Shown here piece by piece: positions 56,228-64,000 of a DNA stretch of 64,000 nucleotides. The stretch comes from Hirsutella rhossiliensis. Taxonomy: Eukaryota > Ascomycota > Sordariomycetes > Hypocreales > Ophiocordycipitaceae. A program made the position numbers and the translations under genes. The stretch's first letter is position 1, and each line of letters begins with the position of its first letter. Below the pieces are notes generated by a model. It ran no database searches. It saw only the letters and a list, made by a program, of their open reading frames with translations, and was not told where the DNA came from. The stretch is taken from assembly GCF_020360975.1 (NCBI RefSeq), contig NW_025408669.1, forward strand, positions 5,456,001 to 5,520,000, given 5' to 3'.

Positions 56228-56238
56228 AGCTCTAGATA
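56228..56238 (-). other. Self-primer binding site (Tf1-type)
   Basis: Directly after the 5' LTR the coding strand reads TATCTAGAGCT. The LTR contains its exact 11-nt complement AGCTCTAGATA (minus strand 56300-56290; also 51124-51114). In Tf1 the first 11 nt of the RNA fold back onto the primer-binding site and prime reverse transcription. No tRNA 3'-end match is apparent at this site. Confidence 0.75.
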
Positions 56239-56472
56239 TGTGAAAGGCTGGCCCGAGATTATTCAACAAGCAGGTGCCTAGATGTTGTCTATCTAGAGCT
56301 AAGGAGGAAAGAAGCTGAACTCGAGGCGTAGCCTCGAGTGCGAGCTTATATTGCCCTTCTCGGAATGTTCTCGCAGCTTCTGGGTCCGCGGAGCGGGGCC
56401 GGTGTTGCCACCGGAGCACGACCCACCGGACCCGGTACAACCGGGTCCACCAGCCGGGCACAGCCCGTGACA
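56239..56472 (-). repeat. LTR, 5' copy (by element orientation)
   Basis: 234 bp with the same termini. If priming is Tf1-like, U3 spans 56472-56301 and R-U5 spans 56300-56239. Confidence 0.97.
56301..56350 (-). promoter_or_regulatory. LTR promoter: TATA box and 19-bp palindrome
   Basis: On the minus strand TATAAG (56350-56345) stands 46-50 nt before the inferred RNA start at 56300. Between them lies a perfect inverted repeat, CTCGAGGC-GTA-GCCTCGAG (56320-56338). Both are kept in the other LTR. The RNA start is inferred from the self-priming match. Confidence 0.6.
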
Positions 56473-56477
56473 CTTCA

Positions 56478-57892
56478 CCCCCCAAAGGGCTTGTTTTTCG
56501 TCATCCGAGACCCAGCAACGCATGACGAGCTTAAAAGACCTCTCCAGATCACCATGAACGAGAATCAGCGTCAATAGCTAACGAGTGTTTGATTTTCTAG
56601 TCGCCCCCTTGGTGCTCTTTTTTCGCTGCCACCTCCCTCGTCGTACGAATCTAGACACGCCTCGAGCAAGCCCCCGATTTTCTGACGCTGGATCTCGACG
56701 AGAGGGCAATACAGGCACTGGGGCTCCAAGGCTTCCTCTCACCCTCATAATGCTTTCGTATCTAAAAGATGGGCATTCCCCAAAAACACGGTGAAGGTGG
56801 GCGGCTACTCGAGGAGTCGTCCACCCAAAGTGCCTTAAGGAAACGGCGACATCGTGGAAAAATTGGCACGTTGTTATTTCATCAAGCGAATCTCAGCTAC
56901 TACAGGAACGAATTCACGTAGAACTGGTCAGGCTCGCGATGAATGGCTTGATTGTATGTTTAGGAGGCCACGGATCACCTGGTGGTGAATGTGTGCAGCC
57001 AGCGTGCGAGAGATCCGCGTTCTTCCCTGCTGCTACTGCGTGACAGCTAAGATATTGAGGGCAGAGAAGACACGAGATCATGTTGGCGTTCTTTGTACGA
57101 ACACGTTATGGCCAGTCTTTGATTTCCAGATGCAGAACACGGGTGCAGGGAACAGATTAAGGCCACCAGCCGGGAACGGAGCATTCTCCTCGCTTCGCCG
57201 ACCGAGATCGTTTGGAAACGACCATACGAGCAATATGCGAGCGAGCATTAACCACAAGTTAGGGCCCGGCGGGGGGACAGAGCTTGGTGGCTTTGCTCGG
57301 CAGTCCTTTCTTTCCCTTGTTTTCCCCTCTCCATCACTCCACCCCTCTTTGTGAACCAAATGTGTTTCTTCGGACCGGTCGATTGTCGCGAGGCTTCTCG
57401 AGGCTTCTCTTGGGAGACGATGGAGGCGTCCCTGCGCTACTCATCATGTAGGGGAAAACGGTGTCCCTGAGGGAAGCATGGTCAGCCCATGTCAACAAAG
57501 ACAGCATATCGAAAGCTAGGCAGCAGAGGCCAGACATGGGAACACAAACAAAGAGGACTGTTCGAAAGTCGGCATCCGAGTCTTTGTGAGATACAGGGGT
57601 AACCCGCTGGAGTTCAGCAGCTGTGTTGGACAGCATGGGGCGATCTTGTGCGGTGACTTGGCAGGCCTTTCGGTGGTTAAATTCACTTTTAAGACGCTCA
57701 CCGTTCTGGAGAATTCAATAACAACTCATCTTCCCTGAAAGCCTACCATTGGATGCCAAGGTCACGTTGGCCTGGCCGTAATAGCTGCTTGGCGATCCCA
57801 TGGACACAAAGAAATGCACCCTGCCTCCTCAGTCCTCGCCAGCATTTTGTTTTTGAATAAGAGAAATGATCAAACCTTCTCATCGCAGTTAT
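56478..57892. other. Spacer between the two transposons
   Basis: About 1.4 kb, mixed composition, with no supported gene and no clear repeat ends. Short open frames have no motifs. Confidence 0.4.
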
Positions 57893-57894
57893 TA

Positions 57895-57938
57895 AGTCCC
57901 TGCACATAGAAATGGGCACCCCCCTGTTTTGGGCACCC
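57895..57938 (+). repeat. Left terminal inverted repeat
   Basis: 44 bp, exact inverse of 59696-59739. It is followed by an extra small palindrome, GGGCACCC-AAGAT-GGGTGCCC (57931-57951), that the right end lacks. Confidence 0.97.
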
Positions 57939-58048
57939 AAGATGGGTGCCCAACCTAAACGGCTGCGTCAACTTCAACAGCAAATTTCACCGCGGAAACG
58001 CATCCAATCTGCTAAAAAATTGACGCATGTGTCTTCAAGCCACTACTG

Positions 58049-59613
58049 ATGAAATATACAGAGTCTGACATTCACAGCGCCCTTGAGGCAATCGCCAATG
58101 GCGGATCCGCCAAGAAGGCTGCTCGCGATTGGGGCGTCCGAGGGCAACTCTTTACAATCGCATGCATGGTCACGAATGCAGAAAGGATGCATTTTCTGCT
58201 CTTCAGAGGCTTTCTCAGACACAGGAAAAGCAACTTACCGAATGGATTCTCATTCAGGACGCCTTGGGCCTTCCTCCCACTCACTCGCAGATCAGGCAGT
58301 TCGCGCAGCGCATGCTCGCCGTCAAAGGAGACCACACACCGCTCGGAAAACACTGGATGCAAGCATTTTTAAGACGAAATCCTGCAGTTCGGACCCAGAA
58401 GTGCCATCACAGAGACTCTGCGCGTGTCAACGGCGCTTCTACCGAGGTAATTCGGCCTTGGTTCAACAATTTCTTCCTTCCCGAGATTCTGGCTATTAAG
58501 CCGGAGAACAGGTACAACATGGATGAAGCAGGCATCATGGAAGGACTTGGGAGAATGGCCTGGTCGTTGGCAGTGCTGAAAAACGATCTGTACAAAAGAA
58601 GACGCCTGGTTCTCGGGTCTGGACGTCGTTCATCGAGTGCGTGTCCGCTGCCGGCACCTTCCTCCCTCCACCCGTCATTTTCAAGGGCAAATCGGTCCAG
58701 CAACAGTGGTTCCCAGAAGATCTCAGTACTTTTAGTGACTGGCAATTCCTGCGACAAAGAACGGCTGGACTTCGGACCAAACTGCGGTGGAGTGGCTCGA
58801 AAAGGTGTTCATTCCAAGAACCCAGCCACCCGACCCTTCGGAGCGAAGACTGCTAGTATTGGACGGCCACGGAAGTCACGAGACGGTTGACTTCATGTAT
58901 CTATGCTACCAGCATCAGATTCACCTTCTTTTCTTACCTCCCCATACCTCTCATGTGCTGCAACCGCTCGATTTGTCTGTCTTCTCGCTCTTAAGCACTA
59001 CTACCGCAAACAGGTCGGATTTCTCAGCCTCCTGACCGATTCAAGCCCAGTCGGCAAGCAAAACTTTCTTTCCTGCTACCAGAAAGCACGCGAGCAAGCG
59101 CTCACTGTGTCAAACATCAAGGGTGGCTGGAAAGCGACGGGTTTGTGGCCGGTGTCGATGGCGAAGCCACTTTTGAGCCCTCTTCTGCTGGAGAACAGCA
59201 ACAGACGCAAAAGAACGCGAAAAATGTGGCCAATGCATTCAATAGCCACTTACCCACCAGTGACTGGCAATCAGACACATCCCAGATTGCGTGGTCGACC
59301 CGAGGCGCTCGCAAGATCTGAAGGTTCAGGTAGTTCAATTCAACCAGCTAGACGACGACGTGCCCACGAAGAGATTGCTGTTCAGGAAGATCACAAAAGG
59401 GTTTGACGAGAAGGATGGCCTTTAGCAAAAGCTCAATTGCAGATTCAGGCACTGGAAACACAATTGGCGGCCGTCAAGCCGAAAAAAGGAAGAGGGTGGT
59501 CACGAGCGAATTCGAGGTTCGCCAATATTGAGGCAATACGACGGGCGCAGGAGGAGGTGAACGCAGCTGAGAATGAAGAATCTGATGAAACCAAGCTGAG
59601 GTTTCAGAAATAG
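58049..59613 (+). pseudogene. Pogo/Fot1-type transposase, frameshifted
   Basis: The start MKYTESDIHSALEAIANGGS is a psq-type helix-turn-helix, followed by a CENP-B-like second DNA-binding region (EKQLTEWILIQDALGLPPTH). The catalytic triad is DDD as in pogo: NMDEAGIMEG, LVLDGHGSHE and LQPLDLSVFS. The C-terminus is a coiled coil (QIQALETQLAAVK ... RRAQEEVNAAENEE) ending at TAG 59611-59613. The frame is lost at about 58138, 58548, 58754 and 58993, each time by one missing base next to a short run of the same base, and again after about 59160. Apart from these, the protein is continuous and well kept, so decay is slight. Confidence 0.9.
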
Positions 59614-59695
59614 GTGACGATTGTATCGTAGTGCACGGTGGTGGGCAGTGAGAAGGGATTGAATTAATGGTGTTGAAAATGGTCGTGATTTTTTG

Positions 59696-59739
59696 GGGTG
59701 CCCAAAACAGGGGGGTGCCCATTTCTATGTGCAGGGACT
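59696..59739 (-). repeat. Right terminal inverted repeat
   Basis: 44 bp, exact inverse of the left end; TA follows directly. Confidence 0.97.
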
Positions 59740-59741
59740 TA

Positions 59742-62170
59742 TGGAGAAAACGGGAGCCTCAGGCCCCCATCTTATTTTCCTTACATGCCCCCTTTCGCCC
59801 AGAGCGTTCACTGGGAATAGAGAGCCAGGATTGGAAAATTAGCGGAATGCTGGACAGAAGGCGTCATCCATACCCTTGACCTGCTAAATCAGGTCTTTGG
59901 TGCTCTGAAAGCACAAATGCAATTGTGCAGGACAGTTCACAAAAAGACAAAGACGGCTGGTCAGGTCACGCCGAGGGGAGGAGCGCTCAGACTGGACTCG
60001 GGAGGGTTCCTGAGCAACGGGACATTTAGAGGAGACGACTTGGGTGAATCAGGGGATCCCCTGTTCAACGTTTTGCCGGCTGCAGGGGATTCGCGCTATT
60101 CTACGCGTGCCCAGTCTGTCCAGTCTCCCTCCTCTCTTCAACATTCCTCTTTGAGTTTCCAGATTCTGTTCTTAACCTCGTTACGATTACAGGTCTCTGG
60201 GATAGACTTTTCATTGCCGTGATTTGGCAGTCGGCGAGGCAACTGTCGGGGAATCGTCCCCTTTCGATCTTGCTTTGAACCCTTTCTCGCGACGTTTTGG
60301 GCCACGACGAACTTTTACGGGAAATAAGACGCGGTTCTGGACCATTTCTTTGACTCTTTTGTCGTCCTTTTCCTTTATTCCCTGACACGTTTTATCAAGC
60401 TTAGCGTACAACCAGAATCAAGCTGATCGTGATGTATTTCTTTAGTCTTCTTGCCTCTCCAAGTCCGTCAACGACTCTGGTCCTCGAAGACGACCGCGAT
60501 GCTCGTTCTCCTTGCCAAATACGCCCGAATTCTTGCCCAGTCTTCTAATCGTCTCCTCCAATGCGTGGTAGAACGTCTCACTTCATGAAGTTAAATTTCT
60601 CTCGCCAGCGATGCCTCCGCCAGCGATGCCAACTCCTTGCCCACGTCACTCTTCTCCTTGAATGAGAGTCTGCAAGTTCGGTACGACGTCTGGCAGAATA
60701 CAAGGTCTTGATGCACTTCTCATCAAGTGTGGCATGTGGCCATTGCGTTCATGCTTTGACGGAATCCAATGCCACGCTGTCTCGAGGCGGCGGCGGGTAC
60801 AAACAAACTATTCCGTGTCAGTGTCAAACTTGTCAGGGTTTCCAGGTCAAGGTGTCTCATGGTAGTACTTTGTGCAAGATCGAGGGCTTGTCTTCCCATT
60901 CGAGAACTGGCTCGGAAAGGACGTGGGATGCGCACCACGCTCTACTTTTACTCCCTTTCACTTGTCTCCACTTCCTTTGTTTCATTTACGGCGTCTCTAT
61001 ACGTACCTTTTCCTACAGAGCGTTGGTATCCTACAGGGAGGCATATGTTGCCGAGAGCCCCACCGCCATCTCCGTCACCGTTATGGCAGCCCGCCACTCG
61101 TTGTATCTGGAAAATACGGCACACGACGGCGGAACGATTAAGGAATAGACATGAGTCTGCCTTGCGTATAACACGAGACTCCTTTTGTCACAGGTGACGT
61201 GAATCTCAAGGGATGTCTGTCAAGATGAAAGATGGTCCTCCCCCGACGCCGTTGTCTTTACTCACCCGTAATTCATAGTCACCAAGTAATTGGATAGCAA
61301 ACAGGACCCATTCTACATGACCAAGCAAGCTCACACTTGGTCCTCAGTCCGGCAAAAATGGAGGTTGTTTAGAACGTCCTTGCCCACGAGTGGACTACTA
61401 CAAAAGCATACGATTCTCGGTGCTTTGCCATGCCGTCTTTTCTGTCCCAGATATCACTCAATTCCGACGGCCTGGTACGCAGCATTTCGGAGTCGGTGTC
61501 TCTCAAACCAGAAACACTGCTTCATTAGGCAAAAGTGGAACGCTCCAACAGATGCCTCTACTATGGTGCGGGTTATAGCTGATTTCCTTGTCGACAGTGT
61601 TCAACATGAGCCTTCGCTTGTGAATAACTTTGGCCAAAACGCGTGCAGAGAGACGAGGCATACCAACAGAAGCCCCGTTGAAATAGGTCTCTGATGCCAC
61701 CAACGGCTTGGTGGCAGCAACATTAGGATCGGGTTTTCAATACTCTGGGTCGGGATAAACCTCGATGGATCGTCTAGAACCAAATTACCCCTGAGCCTTA
61801 TTGTCATGTTCCAAGGCAAAAGGCAACTCAAATGAATGCTGATACTTGAAGTTTGTGTACGCAGAATGGGGGCAGAGCCATGACACGAGACATGATCAAG
61901 ACCAATGTCAATCAATATTCACACGCTATTTCAAACACCACTTCTATTTTTACATTGACTTCGCTATATTCTTCGACTGCTTTGCTTTATCTGGGGGGTC
62001 AAATGGAAAGGTATAGGGTAGGCCAGCCACTACCAAAAGTAACTGTTCGTCGCTGCGGGGCCCGCGCTTGGCCGATGTGCCCCAGCGGCAAAAAAACATA
62101 CAGCAGTGGCGGCGCTCGAAAATTTCCATCCGCCTTCACCTCTCTTGCTGCCAAATCCCCCAAGACGACA
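59742..62170. other. Gene-poor region after the DNA transposon
   Basis: About 2.4 kb of AT-richer DNA. Open frames (for example 59917-60222 plus and 60101-60388 minus) overlap and have no recognised motif; they may be remnants of old elements. The last 150 bp is the leader of the methyltransferase gene. Confidence 0.4.
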
Positions 62171-64000
62171 ATGGGCAAGAAGAATTTCAGGGTAAGCAGC
62201 GCGCTTCGGTTCTTGGCGAAACAGAGACTGATCATCATCGTCGTCAACAGGGCAAGAACCGACGCGGAGGCGGAGGCGGAGGCGGAGGCAGAGGCGGCGG
62301 CCAGCCTGGCGGAGGTTGGCGCGACCGCGGCACCATGGTCAAGGAGAATGAAAAGCTCCAGCGCTTCTACGACACGCTGCTGCAGCTGCCGGACGAGGAG
62401 AAGCAGCAGTACTGGGACGCATTGAAGCGCGAGCTGCCCAACAGCTTCCGCTTCTGCGGCTCCAAAGGGTCTGTCCATGTCCTTGCCCTTGTCCTGTCCC
62501 TCGAATGCTGGCTAACCCGCCATCACCCAGTCATGCGCTTGCTGTCAAGCGGCTTCTCCAGACCAGATACATTCCCGAAATCGTCAAGATCGAGAACGAG
62601 GACGGCAAACCCGTCGACCCGCCCATGGCCGTGCCCTGGTACCCCGACGAGCTCGCCTGGTGGATGACGACGCCCAAGAACGTCGTCCGTAAGTTCCCGC
62701 CTTTCGCCGCCTTCCAAAAGTTCCTCGTTTCCGAGACCAGCGTCGGAAACATCAGCCGCCAGGAGGTCGTCAGCATGATCCCCCCCCTCCTCATGGATCT
62801 GCGACCTGGCATGACCGTCCTCGACATGTGCGCCGCCCCAGGCAGCAAGTCGGCCCAGCTACTCGAGATGATCCATCGCGGCGAGGAAGCCCGCGTCCGA
62901 AAGGTGCTGCGCTCTTTCGCAAAGGACGACGGCCTGCACCTCGGCAAGGAGACGCAGGACGAGCTCGACGCCGACCTGGAAGCCGACCCGTCCGACAACG
63001 GCAGGGCCACCGGTCTCTTGATCGCAAACGACTCCGACTTTAAGCGTGGCCACATGCTTGTCCATCAGCTCAAGCGACTGTCCTCTCCCAACCTCATTGT
63101 CACCAACCACGACGCCACGCAGTTCCCTTCCCTCAAGCTCCCGTCCCTCGATTCCGCCCCCGACAAACCCGTCTATTTGAAGTTTGACCGAATTCTTGCC
63201 GATGTCCCGTGCTCCGGTGACGGAACGCTTCGAAAGAATGCCAACCTCTGGAGAGATTGGCAGCCTGGCAATGCCCTGGGCTTGCATGTTGTTCAGATTC
63301 GAATCTTGGTTCGGGCCCTGCAACTGCTCAAGAAAGGGGGACGCGTCGTCTACTCCACTTGCAGCATGAACCCAGTCGAAAACGAATCCGTCGTCGCCTC
63401 GGCCATTGAACGATGCGGCGGACCAGCCGATGTTGATATTGTCGACTGCAACAATCAGTTACAGGGCCTTCAACGGCGGCCCGGCCTGAAAGACTGGAAG
63501 ATCATGGACAAGTCCGCACGGATATGGGATACCTGGGAGCAGGTCGAGAAGTTTACCAAGGACGAGAACGAGGGCATCGTCCCCGGACGCGTCGTGCAGA
63601 CCATGTTTCCCAGGCTGGAGGGTTCCGAGTGCTTCGATTTGCCCTTGGACCGCTGCACCAGAGTGTATCCCCATCTCCAGGACACAGGCGGCTTTTTCAT
63701 CGCTGTCCTGGAGAAGAAGACCGATTTCAAGGCGCGAAACGAGAACGAGCCCAGCACAGTGTCTGCCAAATCAGAGGTCACCACGGAGCCTGTCACTAAC
63801 AACAAGGCCGAGTATGGAACGCCCAAAGCTGAGCCGGCACCTGTCGATGTTGCCCCCGAGAAAGCTGAGGATGAGACGCCCAAAGCAGAGCAGGCACCTG
63901 CAGCAGTAGCAGAGAAGACCGAGATAAAGCAACAAGATGTCGCCGAGAATGACGTCTCGACTACGCACGAAGCCTCGTCCAACGTCACGAAGAGAGCCCT
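62171..64000 (+). CDS. trm4: tRNA (cytosine-5-)-methyltransferase, Trm4/Ncl1 (NSUN2) type, 3' end outside window
   Basis: Three exons are visible, 62171-62191, 62251-62468 and 62531 to the window end. After MGKKNFR comes an RGG/Gly-rich segment, then the RNA-binding N-terminal part (SFRFCGSKGHALAVKRLLQ, with the second junction in frame). The Rossmann methyltransferase has SAM-binding LDMCAAPGSKSAQLLE, the release Cys in DVPCSGDGTLRKN (Cys307) and the catalytic Cys in VYSTCSMNPVENESVV (Cys357). Both are needed for m5C formation. Trm4 modifies C34, C40, C48 and C49 of tRNAs in the nucleus. The last about 80 residues visible are Glu/Pro/Ala-rich and open to the edge, so the true C-terminus (yeast 684 aa) is missing. 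Intron 2 uses the uncommon donor GTCTGT, supported by frame and conservation. Confidence 0.95.

Larger units (their letters stand above)
51062..56472 (-). mobile_element. Complete Ty3/gypsy chromovirus LTR retrotransposon (coding strand minus)
   Basis: A 5411-bp element flanked by the perfect 5-bp duplication CTTCA (51057-51061 and 56473-56477). Two 234-bp LTRs begin TG and end CA. On the minus strand the order is 5' LTR, self-priming primer-binding site, gag with zinc knuckle, protease, reverse transcriptase, RNase H, integrase, chromodomain, polypurine tract, 3' LTR. The order RT-RH-IN plus the integrase-terminal chromodomain makes it a chromovirus of the Tf1/sushi-like fungal type. The coding region is broken by many frame changes while the LTRs still nearly match, so insertion is fairly recent or the breaks are assembly errors. 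Confidence 0.96.
57895..59739 (+). mobile_element. Pogo/Fot1-type (Tc1/mariner superfamily) DNA transposon
   Basis: 1845 bp bounded by 44-bp perfect terminal inverted repeats (57895-57938 and 59696-59739, beginning AGTCCCTGCACATAGAAATG) and a TA duplication on both sides (57893-57894, 59740-59741). It encodes one transposase with pogo-type features. The word GGGCACCC or its complement occurs several times at each end, likely transposase-binding sites. The element is structurally whole, but the transposase frame is broken. Confidence 0.97.

Noticed and set aside
51062..56472. Repeat-induced point mutation (RIP) as the cause of element decay
   Set aside because: The element is not AT-rich, and the LTR pair differs mostly by single-base indels with only two transitions seen by eye, so there is no C-to-T excess.

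Overview
The window is nuclear DNA of a filamentous ascomycete (Pezizomycotina, most likely a GC-rich Sordariomycete such as a Hypocrealean). The evidence is short introns (about 45-85 nt) with GTRNGT donors and CTRAC-type branch points, fungal-only families (Svf1, AreB/ASD-4-type GATA factor, Mit_KHE1, fungal Fic, RBR ligases with long disordered arms), single-gene transcription units on both strands, fungal tRNA-Ala genes and a Ty3/gypsy chromovirus. The species assignment is an inference from family resemblance only.

Layout. 0.1-12.8 kb: a DUF676 (ROG1-like) lipase, an RBR E3 ubiquitin ligase, and a zinc-macrodomain/class-M sirtuin fusion that is divergent from an NmrA-like NAD(P)-binding protein. 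12.9-19 kb: two tandem tRNA-Ala(AGC) genes (one with an intron), a mitochondrial K+/H+-exchange-related protein, an unrecognised poly-Gly protein and survival factor Svf1. 19-24.5 kb: a GATA factor whose long second intron carries a cluster of GATA sites and an alternative start, then a six-exon histone H4 variant and a membrane-anchored GNAT protein. 24.5-36.9 kb is gene-poor, holding a MOSC-domain protein and a tiny Cys-rich zinc protein. 36.9-49.2 kb: Vip1/PPIP5K, a 2-oxoglutarate/Fe(II) dioxygenase, the U3 snoRNP protein Utp21 and a Fic-domain AMPylase candidate whose start codon lies in a minisatellite. 51-60 kb is a transposon island: a complete chromovirus LTR retrotransposon (perfect 5-bp target duplication, Tf1-style self-priming site) and a complete pogo/Fot1-type DNA transposon (44-bp inverted repeats, TA duplication). 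Both have frameshifted coding regions. The window ends inside an NSUN2/Trm4-type tRNA m5C methyltransferase.

Most neighbours are unrelated housekeeping or regulatory genes, as is normal for fungi. The groupings that look meaningful are the divergent Macro-SirTM/NmrA pair (both families bind NAD-type nucleotides), the GATA factor with sites for its own family inside its gene, and the two mobile elements. The strongest candidates for little-described biology are the single-chain ADP-ribosylation writer/eraser, the H4 variant whose tail lacks most acetylatable lysines, and the self-priming chromovirus. All exon boundaries were derived by eye from splice signals and frame continuity; no database search was run.
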